A stretch of DNA of 64,000 nucleotides from Filimonas zeae (GTDB lineage Bacteria > Bacteroidota > Bacteroidia > Chitinophagales > Chitinophagaceae), in the NCBI RefSeq assembly GCF_014641615.1, contig NZ_BMIB01000002.1, positions 186,001 to 250,000 of the forward strand. Reading direction: 5' to 3'. Under the pieces are notes generated by a model. The model had not been told where the DNA came from. It ran no database searches and saw nothing but the letters and a program-made list of their open reading frames with translations. Positions within the stretch are counted from its first letter, which is position 1, and every line of letters begins with the position of its first letter. This document shows, in pieces, positions 8,916 through 18,539 of this stretch. A program made the position numbers and the translations under genes.

Positions 8916-9647
8916 TTATACTTCTAATACGTAAAATGGACTGGTATGCCGTGCTTTTTGCAGTACGTGGCTGGCCACGTTATATACCTTTATATCGGGG
9001 GTAAGATTAGCTTCCAGTGTACCGGCATGGGCATGCCCATGAAACACTGCAGCCACCTGCCTGCGGATAAGCGGCTCTGCCAACCGGGAAGAGCCCAGGA
9101 ACGGATAAATTACTTCCGGCTCTCCTACTACCGTATCCTTAATGGGTGAATAATGCAGTATGGCTATTTTCTTGTCGCTCTCCGGTTGTTTATCCAGCTG
9201 CGCCAGCGCCCTGTCCAGCCGTAGCGCTTCATCCAATGCCTCCTGTACAAAGGCTTTCATAGCCTCTTCGCCAAACATAGAAAGCATATAGTTATCAAAG
9301 CCACCACCAAAACCTTTTACACCCGCAAAGCCAACACCTTTTACTGTAACGGCTTCTCCATCCAGCACATGCACCTGCGCCTGCTGTAAAGTGCGCCGTA
9401 TCAGTTTTTGCCGGCCCTTTTCATAGTCATGGTTACCCAGCACTGCTACTACCGGAATGGAACAGGCTTTTAATTCTTCTGCCAGCACCCCGGCTTCATT
9501 TTCATCGCCGGTATCGGTAAGATCTCCGGCTATAATCAATACATCTGCCTGTTCAGATACCTCACGGAAAAAGGATGTCCATTTATTTTTATCAGCCACC
9601 TGTACATGTATATCTGCAATAGCGGCAATACGTGTTTTTGCATTCAT
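8916..9647 (-). CDS. Calcineurin-like metallophosphoesterase
   Basis: A 243-residue cytoplasmic phosphoesterase with the complete dimetal signature in order: IADIH (D-x-H, about residue 12), IIAGDLTDTGDE (GD), VLGNHDYEKG (GNHD), ILHYSP (His) and VFHGHAHAG (GHxH). No signal peptide. It may act on a phosphoester in nucleotides, nucleic acid or a small molecule; the family alone does not decide. Its start lies 3 bases after the stop of the nucleotidyltransferase gene upstream, so the two are co-transcribed and probably act in one process. Confidence 0.85.
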   Translation of the reverse strand: MNAKTRIAAIADIHVQVADKNKWTSFFREVSEQADVLIIAGDLTDTGDENEAGVLAEELKACSIPVVAVLGNHDYEKGRQKLIRRTLQQAQVHVLDGEAVTVKGVGFAGVKGFGGGFDNYMLSMFGEEAMKAFVQEALDEALRLDRALAQLDKQPESDKKIAILHYSPIKDTVVGEPEVIYPFLGSSRLAEPLIRRQVAAVFHGHAHAGTLEANLTPDIKVYNVASHVLQKARHTSPFYVLEV

Positions 9648-9650
9648 AAA

Positions 9651-10394
9651 CTAAACGGTGTTAAGCGTGGTTACTTTATAATCCCAGTCTTTAATGTCTG
9701 TCTGGTATTGCGTCTGATCTATCAACGGCCCCAGACAAACTTTGTTTTGCGATGCAGGCATATCGTACTGCTGCTGTGCCCTTTGTATCAGCTCATCAAA
9801 CAACCACCTGGGAATAATATCTGCATAATCAGCGGGATAAATAAACTGGAACGACAATAACTGGCTCAGTAGCAGATGCCAATGCTGATCAAAATATCCA
9901 GCCAGGCGCTTCCAGTCCAGCTGTCGTCCGTAGCGCAGCATCAGATGGTTGATATCTGCCCCATCAAAACGTTCGCGGTTTTGTACATATATCTTGCCCC
10001 AGATCAGTTCTTCTGCGGGAATAATGGGTACTGTAAGGTCGTCAAAGCTACCCTGCTGCGCATGGGCATACCAGGTATCGGTTACCGTGCAAATGCCGTT
10101 GGTAGAATTGAAAATAATATCAATATAGTATTCGCCTTTATACAGCTTTGCCAGCCAGCGTGCATCCGTTAGTTCAACAGTATAGCCGTGTTTTTCCAGC
10201 AGCTTACAAATAGCGGCATACTCGCCGGGTTTACAGAAAATATCCAGGTCTTTGGTATCTCTGAAAACGCCCGCATAGTGGAAGAAGGCAAAACCACCTC
10301 CCACCATAAAAGGCACTTCGTTTTCCAGTAACAGTTTCAGCGCCTCGTAATAAACGGCGCGGGCTTTTGTATGTTCTTCAGTGGTATTTTTCAT
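9651..10394 (-). CDS. Nucleotidyltransferase-fold protein paired with a metallophosphoesterase
   Basis: A 247-residue protein with the polymerase-beta-like nucleotidyltransferase core: VPFMVGGGFAFFHYAGVFRD (GG motif), KDLDIF (D-x-D, the metal pair) and YIDIIFN (third acidic residue). The layout resembles AbiEii-type and minor nucleotidyltransferases, but the rest (TDARWLAKLYKGEYY, IIPAEELIWGKIYVQNRERFDGAD) is not enough to name a substrate. The ATG at 10394 is preferred over an in-frame TTG at 10403. It is the first gene of a two-gene operon with the metallophosphoesterase, 3 bases apart. No HEPN-type toxin partner is visible. Confidence 0.72.
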   Translation of the reverse strand: MKNTTEEHTKARAVYYEALKLLLENEVPFMVGGGFAFFHYAGVFRDTKDLDIFCKPGEYAAICKLLEKHGYTVELTDARWLAKLYKGEYYIDIIFNSTNGICTVTDTWYAHAQQGSFDDLTVPIIPAEELIWGKIYVQNRERFDGADINHLMLRYGRQLDWKRLAGYFDQHWHLLLSQLLSFQFIYPADYADIIPRWLFDELIQRAQQQYDMPASQNKVCLGPLIDQTQYQTDIKDWDYKVTTLNTV

Positions 10395-10521
10395 TATACC
10401 CAATACTGTAAAAAAAGTATGCCATGAAAAACAGAAAAATGATACGTGAATAATGCGCTGGAATTCCGTATTCCCAGCCAGACAATGCTAAACGCTAATT
10501 GCCAGCCATAGAACTTATACC

Positions 10522-10935
10522 TCACTCCTCCTTTTTAATAATTAGAAACAGTTCTGAGATTTCAATGGGTTGCCCGGCTTTGTTAGTAGCCCCCACAGAT
10601 ATACACACAAGGTTAGTGGCTTTTAGCCTACGAAACTGCTGCCGGACTTCTTCCGTAATCACATTACCACGTATACCCAAAATGGTAGGAATAGCATGAA
10701 CTGCGCTGTCTCTATGCATAGTTATATAGATGGTAATATCTTTTATCTGCAGCCAGGGAAAATTACCTGTCACTTCCTTTACTTTCAGTAAGTCACTTAC
10801 AGCAATGCTATCGGTTTGTTTATAAGCTTTACCATCCAGCAGCAGTTTAAAATCTTTTTTTGTAAGCTGGGCATGAGCAATCTGGCAGATAACAAAGAAA
10901 AACAGAATGGTTAATACATAGCGGAATACAGGCAT
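10522..10935 (-). CDS. Small secreted protein of unknown function
   Basis: Not recognised. The 137-residue product from the ATG at 10935 has a clear signal peptide (MPVFRYVLTILFFFVICQ, cleavage near AHAQLT), so it is periplasmic or surface exposed. The mature part is a small alpha/beta domain with an acidic C-terminus ISELFLIIKKEE. The body (FPWLQIKDITIYITMHRD, TNLVCISVGATNKAG) looks like a beta-sandwich with alternating hydrophobic strands; a partial likeness to the C-terminal domain of gliding protein GldM is only an impression. It stands alone, with intergenic gaps on both sides. Confidence 0.6.
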   Translation of the reverse strand: MPVFRYVLTILFFFVICQIAHAQLTKKDFKLLLDGKAYKQTDSIAVSDLLKVKEVTGNFPWLQIKDITIYITMHRDSAVHAIPTILGIRGNVITEEVRQQFRRLKATNLVCISVGATNKAGQPIEISELFLIIKKEE

Positions 10936-11033
10936 GGCTTTAAAAAATTTAAGGGTTGCACACGAATATAACACTATTCCACAATTATTATTTATGGGTC
11001 AGGCCTTGTACATCGCACCTGATTAGCACAAAC

Positions 11034-11060
11034 AACAAAGCGCTCCGGAGAGCGCTTTGT
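11034..11060. terminator. Hairpin after the cytochrome c biogenesis gene
   Basis: An 11-base perfect inverted repeat (ACAAAGCGCTC paired with GAGCGCTTTGT, loop CGGA) lies 29 bases past the stop codon of the gene at 11090. The minus-strand tail TTGTTTGTGC is only moderately U-rich, so termination is likely but not certain. Confidence 0.6.
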
Positions 11061-11089
11061 AAATATCTGATATTAAACGTATCGGCATC

Positions 11090-14000
11090 TTACTTACCTG
11101 GTGCCACCACCTTCTTCTCAATACTATTCTCCAGCTGCCTGTGTCTGAAGTAAGCGGTTACAATTACTGCCCCCACCAAAGCGATGGTAATATACACCCA
11201 TCCCGGAATAGGTACAGGATCGCCTTTGGCGTAAGAGTGTAAACCAGACAGGTAGTAGTTAACCCCAAAATAGGTCATAATAACGGTGGAGAAGCATACC
11301 AGCGCCAGCGCGTTAAACAGAAACTTGCTGCCCAGGCCCGGTATTAAACGGATGTGCAATACAAAAGCATATACAATTACCGATATAAACGCCCAGGTTT
11401 CTTTAGGGTCCCAGCTCCAGTAACGGCCCCAGCTTTCGTTGGCCCACATACCACCCAAAAAGGTACCTACGGTAAGCAGGAACAAACCAATGGTAAGCGA
11501 CATTTCGTTTACAATGGTTAATTCGCGCATAGATTCGCCTATTACGTGGCGGTTCTTTTTGTTGTTTACTATATGCAGCAGTAACACCATCATACCCAAT
11601 ACTGCGCTTAAACCAAAGAAACCGTAGCTGGCAGTAATAATAGCTACGTGAATCATTAACCAGTACGACTTTAACACCGGTACCAGTGGCGTAATCTGTG
11701 GGTTCATTTGTGCACCACCATGCGCAAAGCCCATAAGGCATACCGCAATTAAGGCACCAGCTGCCGGAATAAAAGAGTTGCGGTTTTTATACAATGCCAG
11801 GCCGGATATAAGGCCAATCATACTAATAAACATTACCGCCTCATAGCCATTACTCCAGGGTTCGTGGCCCGATACATACCATCTTACCCCCAGCCCGAAT
11901 GCCTGCAACAGAGCAGCCACCACCAGCGTAGCTATGGTAATACGGGTGCCCCAGGTTATCAGCGCCGATTTTTTAAACAATCCTGCCAGAGAAAGCAGTA
12001 ACAACAGGGTGCCTGCCAGCGTGTAAAAAATCATCAGTTTAAAAAACAGGTTCCAGGCATTAAAACGTACCTCCCAGTTTATTTTGGCATCAGAAGGCAT
12101 AATGGCAGAAGCCTGTATTTTTTGCAGGTCTTTAATCTGCTTCAGTAACTGGTCTGCCTGTTGCCAGTTACCACTGGTGCGTGCGTCCAGCACTGCTTTG
12201 CAGTAGGCCTGTACCAGCTTTTCGCCCTGGTTTTTAGGTGCCTGCATAAAGCTCCAGGCATCCCAGGTATTATTGGTATCAAACGGACGGGGTATTACAC
12301 GCAGGTACATGCCATTCAGCAATGCCTGCACCACCTGCATCTTATCGTTAATCTCTATTACTTCTTTATCATACAAATCCTGCTCGGCCATTTTTTTAGC
12401 AAAAGAGCGGTGATACTCTTCCTCCAGCAGAAAATGGGCATCTCCCGCTGCATCCAGCTTTAGCAGGTTCATAATACAGGTAAGGCCTTCCTCATTGGCT
12501 TTGGTAAGCTTCAGCAGTTCTTCCCCACCCCTCTTGTTTATTTTAATAATAGGGGCATACAACCACTCAAAAGGCTGCGAGGTAATAGCCAGTAAAAACT
12601 GGTTCGCATCCAGGTTATGGTAGTCGTCGTGCATGTTTAACTTTCTCAGAATTTCCAGCCCCAGGGTATTGGCTGGTTCTATACGGCCGTCAATATTCTG
12701 CACCGGTAAGTACCCAAATGCCTCTGCATGTTTTTTATCAATATTAATTTTTGCGGCAAAGCTTTTACCATCTACCTGTTGCTCTGCAGCGTTGGCTTGC
12801 GCAGGGGCTGCCGGTGCAGGTGCCTGTGCATGGGCAACAGACAGTACAGACAACAGCACTGCCAGTACCGTTACTACTTTTTTAGCCGCCATAGATTTCA
12901 GTTGCTGGTTTAAGATAGAAAAGCGCGTGCCTTTCCAGAACAGGGTAACAAACATGCCCAGGAACAGCAAAGCGTACCCCACATAAGTAATAATAGTACC
13001 ACTTACATCGTGGTTTACACTCAGGATAGTACCTTTTTCATCAGGGTCGTAACTGGTCTGGAAAAAGCGGAATCCTCTGTAATCCAGTACATGGTTCATA
13101 AAAATACGATGCTCCATTTCAGCACCTCCATCCATAACCACTACATCAGAGGCGTAAGAAGAAGGTGAGTTACTGCCCGGATATTTATCCAGCTGAAACT
13201 TTTTCAGATACATAAAGAAAGGCGTGTAGTAATAGCGGGAACCATAACCCAGCGCAATTTTAAGATTGCCCAGTCTGGCATTGGCCTGGTATCCGGTTAA
13301 ACCTCTGCCACCATAAAAAGCAATGGTATCGGCCGCCTTGTTACTCTTTAAACCCAGCACCACCAGGTCCGGCGCAAAAGCATCTTTTTTCTTATCCCCT
13401 TCGTAATGCACAATAGTGCCGCGCTGCGGAAACTCCGGCACTACAAAAGCGAGCCCCATATTAAAGGTATACAAAGCACGCAGGCGCATAGGCTCTGTTA
13501 CATTTACTGCTTTAATAGTATCGGCCTGCTGCGTAGCCATTACCATATATCTGGCCGCGAAAGGTGATTTTATCTGCAGATCGCCTTTTGCATCTTCTGT
13601 AATCTCTATGCCTTCGTTGGTGGCTTTATTATAACCTACCTCAACCCCCTGCACCTGCTTTACGCTGCCGCTGGGGATGTATATGTTCTGGCGTTGCCCA
13701 TCATCGGTAGTTACCAGGTGTAACACTTTGGCTCCGTTTTGCTGCGGCAGAATAGAATCCTGCGCGCGGGCAATAAAATCGAGCAGCTCTACTTTTACCT
13801 TGTCGTTCTGGAAATTGTAAGAAGCACTGAAGCCCGGTTTCAGCATCCTGAAAAACAGCGGCACGTTTCCGGAAATAAAGCTGGCTTTTTTATCCTGATA
13901 GTTTTGTACGTTGTTACCGTCCGAAATCTGAATTTTAAAAAAGGTAGCTTCTGATACAAATCTTTCTTCCCGGCTGCCCTCCCGTATATGCATGGAGCCT

Positions 14001-14296
14001 TCGTAGCTGATGTAACGGGTAATACCCGCACCTATAAGTATAAAAAGGAAAGCGAGGTGAAACACCAGCAGAGGCCATTTTTCTCTTCTGTACAGTTTGT
14101 ACCGGCCAATATTGCCTAAAAAGTTAATAATCAGCCATACCATTACCGTTTCAAACCACCAGCTGTTGTAAATAAGCTCTTTGGCTACAGGCGTACCATA
14201 GTCGTTTTCCACAAAAGTGGCTACGGCCATAGACACGGCAAATACCAACAATAAGGTTCCCATCGTCCGGGTCGAAAATAACATCCTCTTTAGCAT
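11090..14296 (-). CDS. Fused ResB-CcsA (CcsBA) cytochrome c biogenesis protein
   Basis: System II haem delivery and ligation: exports haem and attaches it to apocytochromes c on the periplasmic side. The 1068-residue protein starts at MLKRMLFSTRTMG (14296); a promoter at 14390-14421 makes the longer in-frame start at 14410 unlikely. The N-terminal ResB part has four membrane helices and a long periplasmic loop, with a conserved His in LVFHLAFLFILIGAG. A second hydrophobic segment, VLAVLLSVLSVAHAQ, precedes a soluble linker. The C-terminal CcsA part has about eight helices and the haem-handling WWD motif GRYWSWDPKETWAF near residues 955-968. Such fusions are standard in Bacteroidota and epsilonproteobacteria. 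Confidence 0.93.
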   Translation of the reverse strand: MLKRMLFSTRTMGTLLLVFAVSMAVATFVENDYGTPVAKELIYNSWWFETVMVWLIINFLGNIGRYKLYRREKWPLLVFHLAFLFILIGAGITRYISYEGSMHIREGSREERFVSEATFFKIQISDGNNVQNYQDKKASFISGNVPLFFRMLKPGFSASYNFQNDKVKVELLDFIARAQDSILPQQNGAKVLHLVTTDDGQRQNIYIPSGSVKQVQGVEVGYNKATNEGIEITEDAKGDLQIKSPFAARYMVMATQQADTIKAVNVTEPMRLRALYTFNMGLAFVVPEFPQRGTIVHYEGDKKKDAFAPDLVVLGLKSNKAADTIAFYGGRGLTGYQANARLGNLKIALGYGSRYYYTPFFMYLKKFQLDKYPGSNSPSSYASDVVVMDGGAEMEHRIFMNHVLDYRGFRFFQTSYDPDEKGTILSVNHDVSGTIITYVGYALLFLGMFVTLFWKGTRFSILNQQLKSMAAKKVVTVLAVLLSVLSVAHAQAPAPAAPAQANAAEQQVDGKSFAAKINIDKKHAEAFGYLPVQNIDGRIEPANTLGLEILRKLNMHDDYHNLDANQFLLAITSQPFEWLYAPIIKINKRGGEELLKLTKANEEGLTCIMNLLKLDAAGDAHFLLEEEYHRSFAKKMAEQDLYDKEVIEINDKMQVVQALLNGMYLRVIPRPFDTNNTWDAWSFMQAPKNQGEKLVQAYCKAVLDARTSGNWQQADQLLKQIKDLQKIQASAIMPSDAKINWEVRFNAWNLFFKLMIFYTLAGTLLLLLSLAGLFKKSALITWGTRITIATLVVAALLQAFGLGVRWYVSGHEPWSNGYEAVMFISMIGLISGLALYKNRNSFIPAAGALIAVCLMGFAHGGAQMNPQITPLVPVLKSYWLMIHVAIITASYGFFGLSAVLGMMVLLLHIVNNKKNRHVIGESMRELTIVNEMSLTIGLFLLTVGTFLGGMWANESWGRYWSWDPKETWAFISVIVYAFVLHIRLIPGLGSKFLFNALALVCFSTVIMTYFGVNYYLSGLHSYAKGDPVPIPGWVYITIALVGAVIVTAYFRHRQLENSIEKKVVAPGK

Positions 14297-14389
14297 AAAC
14301 TTTCCCCTTTTACCAGCTTTTCCCTTTCTTTTTGCTGCCTGGAAATCAATCCTTCCAGACGGTAATGGCAGAAAAACGCTTTTAACCCG

Positions 14390-14421
14390 CAAATATACCA
14401 CGCCTAACAAACACAGGCAAT
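14390..14421 (-). promoter_or_regulatory. Bacteroidota sigma-A promoter of the ResB-CcsA gene
   Basis: On the minus strand the -7 box is TATATTTG (14397 to 14390), an exact TAnnTTTG match, and 20 bases further upstream stands ATTG (14421 to 14418), close to the -33 TTTG. The start site would fall near 14383, leaving a leader of roughly 85 bases before the ATG at 14296. Confidence 0.6.
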
Positions 14422-14525
14422 TTAAACCTTACGAAAGGGGCGTTTAACAGTATTTTGGGAATTCTTTCTGAAATAAATGGGGTAAAAAACCAGATTTGCC
14501 TGTTTGCACACTGAAATCATTCATT

Positions 14526-15049
14526 ATGAAACCATTCAGATACCTGCTTATGGCCGGTGCTTAGCGCAGGCGGTAAAACGGATAAAGGCGAAAAATTTAC
14601 GTTTGCCACCTTGTGTAGCGATAAAAGCGGCCGTTTGGCACCCACTGCACGCGTGGCCTGGGGTGCTTTGCGTACACCGGTGCTGATACAAAAGGGGCTG
14701 GTACCTGCTGTATGTAGAAGACTCCTCCTACATACAGCCGGAAGTAAGCCGCATGTGGCTGAACAATGAACTGCTGAATTATGCTGACAGCAGACGCCAT
14801 ATTTTTTATTACGCTATGGCTATTCTGCAGGTAGCAGACAGCAGCAAACTGCCCACCGTACTTGACCGCGAAGCAGACTACATTAGCACCCTGCCCGATG
14901 TTACGGAAAAAGAGATGCTGCTGATAAGCAAAGCCTACCGCGAGCTGGCGGGCAATACCGCCAAAGCAGAAGCGGTTGATAAGCAAATTGCTGTTCGTTT
15001 TCCCAATGGCATGAAGGCTAAAGGAAAAGAAGACGTTTCTTTCTTTTAA
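14526..15049 (+). pseudogene. Decayed secreted-protein gene in at least three frames
   Basis: A signal-peptide-like start MKPFRYLLMAGA stops at a TAG (14562). The next frame continues with LSAGGKTDKGEKFTFATLC up to about 14640. A third frame, after a TGA at 14685-14687, reads YLLYVEDSSYIQPEVSRM and continues into a well-behaved helical C-terminal domain ending at 15049 (NNELLNYADSRRHIFYYAMA, TEKEMLLISKAYRELAG). The pieces look like one original protein broken by frameshifts and small losses. The family is not recognised; the helical tail resembles the linker region of Bacteroidota TlpA-like proteins. The last 98-codon frame from 14753 could still be translated, but nothing indicates that it is. 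Confidence 0.6.
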
Positions 15050-15103
15050 TAATAATAAGGCTTAACCGGCCTTTACTACGCGTACAAAGAAATAGTTAAT
15101 CCA

Positions 15104-15151
15104 GGAGGCTGCTTTCGATGTTTGTAGAAACAAAGAGGCAGCTCTTTTTTT
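15104..15151 (+). terminator. Probable terminator after the decayed gene
   Basis: GCTGC at 15109 can pair with GCAGC at 15138, with an inner GTTT/AAAC stem, and the hairpin is followed by TCTTTTTTT. The stem has bulges, so confidence is moderate. It shares the GGAGGC/GAGGCAGC core with other terminators in the window. Confidence 0.5.
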
Positions 15152-15278
15152 ACCACTCCGCCAGCCGGGCTATAAGCTAAAAAACACCCAAATCCACCTA
15201 ACAAACTATTTAAACCCAATTTCTTGCTTTACTTCGCAACCGGCAACCCTTTTTGTAAGGCAACGCACACTAATAACG

Positions 15279-16850
15279 ATGAAGCAAATGAAAATTGGAA
15301 AAATTACACAGGCCCTGGTTTTATGCATCTCAGTAGCCACCGCTAACGCACAACAATACCACAACGTACTTAAATATGGCGCTAAAAACGACAGCAGCAA
15401 GCTGGCCACTACTGCCATTGCAGCTGCCATTAACGCTGCATCCAAAGCAGGTGGTGGTACCATTTACTTTCCGGCAGGCAAGTACCTTACCGGGCCTATA
15501 CATTTAAAAAGCAACATCACCATTCTGATAGATGCCGGGGCCGAACTGCACTTCAGCGATGATTTTAATCAATACCTGCCTATGGTGCAAAGCCGGTATG
15601 AGGGTGTAGATGTTACCAGCTTTTCGCCACTGTTCTATGCTTACAAAGCAGAGAATATTGCTATTACGGGCAGAGGCCTTATTGATGGACATGGTAAAAA
15701 ATGGTGGGATTTTGTAGAAGGTTACAAGCAGGATCAGCCCCGCTCTGAATGGCAGATTACATTTGATGGCCTGAATAAAGATATTGTACTGCCCGATGAT
15801 CCGAAGCAGATGAAAAGAGGTTTTCTGCGCCCGCCCTTTATACAGCCGATGTATTGTAAAAACATACTGATACAGGGCATTACCATACGCAACTCCCCGT
15901 TCTGGACAGTGAACCCCGAATTTTGTGAAAACGTAACCGTGCATGCGGTAACTATTAATAACCCACACTCACCCAATACAGATGGCATTAACCCGGAATC
16001 GTGCAGCAACGTACATATATCCGACTGCCATATCAGTGTGGGCGATGATTGTATTACCATTAAAAGCGGTAAAGATGCACCCGGCAGAAAAATGGCTGCA
16101 CCTGCGGAAAACTATACCATTACCAATTGCACCATGTTATCCGGCCACGGCGGGGTGGTAATAGGCAGTGAAATGTCGGGCGATGTAAAAAAGATTGTTA
16201 TATCTAATTGTGTGTTTGATGGCACAGACCGCGGCATCCGCATTAAAACCGCACGTGGCAGAGGTGGTGTGGTAGAAGATATACGTGTTAGTAATATTAT
16301 TATGAAAAACATACGGGAGCAGGCCATTGTACTGGATATGCAATACGCCAAAACCAACGTGGAAGCGGTTACAGAGCGTACCCCTGCCTTCCGTAATATT
16401 CATTTCAGCAACATTACCGGCCAGGTAAACCAGGCTGCCTATCTTAACGGACTGGAAGAAATGCCTATTGAAAACATTACGTTCAACAATATTAACCTGG
16501 ATGCAAAAACCGGTTTTACCATCAGCAATTCCAATAAAATTGAACTGCACAATGTAACCGTAAATACGCAGCTGGGTGCCGCAGTAAATGCTACCAATGT
16601 TAACTATCTGGTACTGGATGGCGTTAAAACATTTACGCCATTGAAAGACGTACCTACGCTTAAGCTGAACAATGTTAACGGCGCCTACATTTACAATGCA
16701 TTTCCGGTAAACGAAACCAGCCGCTACCTGCAGGTAAGCGGGGCAGCTACTAAAAGCATTACCCTGGGCGTTAATAATTTCAGTGGCCTTACAACCCCTG
16801 TAGTAACAGATGCGGAAGTAAAAGAAAAGGTACTGGTATTACAACCTTAG
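15279..16850 (+). CDS. Secreted GH28 polygalacturonase-type glycoside hydrolase
   Basis: Hydrolyses alpha-1,4-galacturonosyl or related pectic linkages. The 523-residue protein has a signal peptide (cleavage near ATANAQQ) and a right-handed parallel beta-helix starting YHNVLKYGAKNDSSK and GGGTIYFPAGKYLTGPIHL. The GH28 catalytic motifs are intact: SPNTDGIN (Asp near 234), GDDCI (Asp pair near 255), GHGGVVIG (His near 289) and RIK near 321. The C-terminal part (about 440-523) is an Asn-rich helix extension. It is a stand-alone gene about 5 kb from the pectinesterase and SusC/SusD genes, with which it probably acts on pectin. Exo or endo action cannot be told. Confidence 0.92.
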   Translation: MKQMKIGKITQALVLCISVATANAQQYHNVLKYGAKNDSSKLATTAIAAAINAASKAGGGTIYFPAGKYLTGPIHLKSNITILIDAGAELHFSDDFNQYLPMVQSRYEGVDVTSFSPLFYAYKAENIAITGRGLIDGHGKKWWDFVEGYKQDQPRSEWQITFDGLNKDIVLPDDPKQMKRGFLRPPFIQPMYCKNILIQGITIRNSPFWTVNPEFCENVTVHAVTINNPHSPNTDGINPESCSNVHISDCHISVGDDCITIKSGKDAPGRKMAAPAENYTITNCTMLSGHGGVVIGSEMSGDVKKIVISNCVFDGTDRGIRIKTARGRGGVVEDIRVSNIIMKNIREQAIVLDMQYAKTNVEAVTERTPAFRNIHFSNITGQVNQAAYLNGLEEMPIENITFNNINLDAKTGFTISNSNKIELHNVTVNTQLGAAVNATNVNYLVLDGVKTFTPLKDVPTLKLNNVNGAYIYNAFPVNETSRYLQVSGAATKSITLGVNNFSGLTTPVVTDAEVKEKVLVLQP

Positions 16851-16940
16851 CAATGATGGAAGATTTTTACGCAAAACTGGCATTGTCTGCCGCAGGGCAG
16901 TAATTTCGCGGCCTGCTTTTGCTTTAAACTACTATCATTC

Positions 16941-18473
16941 ATGAGGGCTTACTTTAATTTATTCGATTTTCGTCAGAAGGTAGATTATAAAACGGAGGTA
17001 CTGTCGGGCTTTACCGTGGCTATGACCATGATACCGGAATCTCTGTCGTTCGCTATACTGGCGGGGCTTTCTCCTTTAACCGGTTTGTATGCTGCTTTTT
17101 TAATGGGTTTGATAACCGCTGTTTTAGGTGGCCGCCCCGGCATGGTATCTGGTGGCGCTGGCGCTACGGTAGTAACGCTGATAGCACTGATGCAATCGCA
17201 TGGGGTGGAATATGTATTTGCCGCAGTAGCACTGGCAGGCGTATTGCAAATTATGGTAGGCGTGTTGCGGCTGGGCAAGTTTATTCGCCTGGTGCCCCAG
17301 CCCGTAATGTACGGGTTTGTAAACGGGCTGGCCGTAATTATATTCATGGCGCAGATACAGCAATTTAAAGTAAACACCGCCACCGGAATGGAGTGGTTAA
17401 GCGGCCAGGCTTTATGGACCATGCTGGGCCTGGTAGCACTGACTATAATAATAGTAATATTCTTTCCCAAAATCACCAAAGCCATTCCCGCCTCTCTGGT
17501 AGCTATTATGGTGATATTTGCCATAGTATTGGGCTTTGGCATTGATGCCAGAACAGTAAAGGATATTGCCTCTGTTAGTGGCGGCTTCCCTCCTTTTCAT
17601 ATACCTTCTGTACCCTTTAGCCTGCAAACGCTTCAGGTAATATTCCCCTACTCGCTGGTAATGGCAGGTGTGGGTTTAATTGAAAGCCTGCTTACCTTAA
17701 ACGTGGTAGATGAAATTACCGGCACCAAAGGCCGGGGCAATAAAGAATGTGTGGCACAGGGTACTGCCAATATTGTTAATGGCTTTTTTACCGGCATGGG
17801 TGGCTGCGCTATGATTGCGCAGTCGTTTGTAAACCTCAGCGCCGGTTCCAGAGCCCGTTTATCAGGCATTATAGCCTCAATCACTATTCTCATTATTATA
17901 TTGGTGGGTGCCCCCATTATTGAAAAAGTGCCTATGGCCGCACTAACAGGTGTAATGATTATGGTAGCCATTGGCACTTTTGAGTGGATGAGTTTACGCA
18001 TTGTAAACAAAATGCCCCGTGCTGATATATTTGTGGGCATACTGGTAGCAGTAATTACCGTATGGCTGCATAACCTGGCCCTGGCAGTACTGGCAGGCGT
18101 AATTATAGCTGCACTGGTATTTGCCTGGGAAAGCGCCAAACGCATACGCGCCAGAAAATACACCGATAGCAACGGCGTTAAACACTATGAAATTTTCGGG
18201 CCGCTGTTCTTTGGCTCGGTAAGTATGTTTCTGGAAAAGTTTGATGTACAGAACGATCCGGCAGTAGTAGTAATAGATTTTAAAGAAAGCAGAGTTGCGG
18301 ATATGAGTGCTATTGATGCCCTTAGCAAGCTAACGGAACGTTACCAGAAAGCAGGCAAACAATTGCACCTGCGCCATTTGAGTGAAGACTGCCGTACCTT
18401 ACTCAAAAATGCAGAATCAGTAATTGAAGTAAACCTGCCGGAAGATCCGGCATATAAAGTAGCAACAGATTAA
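16941..18473 (+). CDS. SulP-family anion transporter with C-terminal STAS domain
   Basis: Inner-membrane transporter of sulfate, bicarbonate or another anion, 510 residues. The membrane domain has the SulP signature near the N-terminus (VAMTMIPESLSFAILAGLSP, then GLYAAFLMGLITAVLGGRPG), QPVMYGFVNGLAVIIFMAQI, and the central FTGMGGCAMIAQSFVNLSAG. The cytoplasmic STAS domain (about residues 413-507) includes VVVIDFKESRVADMSAIDAL. The short STAS and the overall length fit bacterial SulP proteins of the bicarbonate/sulfate group; the ion is not determined. It interrupts the pectin gene region and shares a terminator with the convergent AraC gene. Confidence 0.92.
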   Translation: MRAYFNLFDFRQKVDYKTEVLSGFTVAMTMIPESLSFAILAGLSPLTGLYAAFLMGLITAVLGGRPGMVSGGAGATVVTLIALMQSHGVEYVFAAVALAGVLQIMVGVLRLGKFIRLVPQPVMYGFVNGLAVIIFMAQIQQFKVNTATGMEWLSGQALWTMLGLVALTIIIVIFFPKITKAIPASLVAIMVIFAIVLGFGIDARTVKDIASVSGGFPPFHIPSVPFSLQTLQVIFPYSLVMAGVGLIESLLTLNVVDEITGTKGRGNKECVAQGTANIVNGFFTGMGGCAMIAQSFVNLSAGSRARLSGIIASITILIIILVGAPIIEKVPMAALTGVMIMVAIGTFEWMSLRIVNKMPRADIFVGILVAVITVWLHNLALAVLAGVIIAALVFAWESAKRIRARKYTDSNGVKHYEIFGPLFFGSVSMFLEKFDVQNDPAVVVIDFKESRVADMSAIDALSKLTERYQKAGKQLHLRHLSEDCRTLLKNAESVIEVNLPEDPAYKVATD

Positions 18474-18486
18474 TGCTGATACCCAA

Positions 18487-18511
18487 CAGAGCCGGATTTC
18501 GTCCGGCTCTG
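18487..18511. terminator. Bidirectional terminator between SulP and AraC genes
   Basis: CAGAGCCGGA pairs with TCCGGCTCTG around loop TTTCG, followed by TTATTTTGT on the plus strand. It lies between two convergent genes. Confidence 0.85.
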
Positions 18512-18539
18512 TTATTTTGTATACATGCAATGATGGTTG

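Noticed and set aside
14504..14686. 60-codon open frame at the start of the decayed gene
   Set aside because: It is one frame of the remnant and does not begin with the signal-like start; kept inside the pseudogene call.
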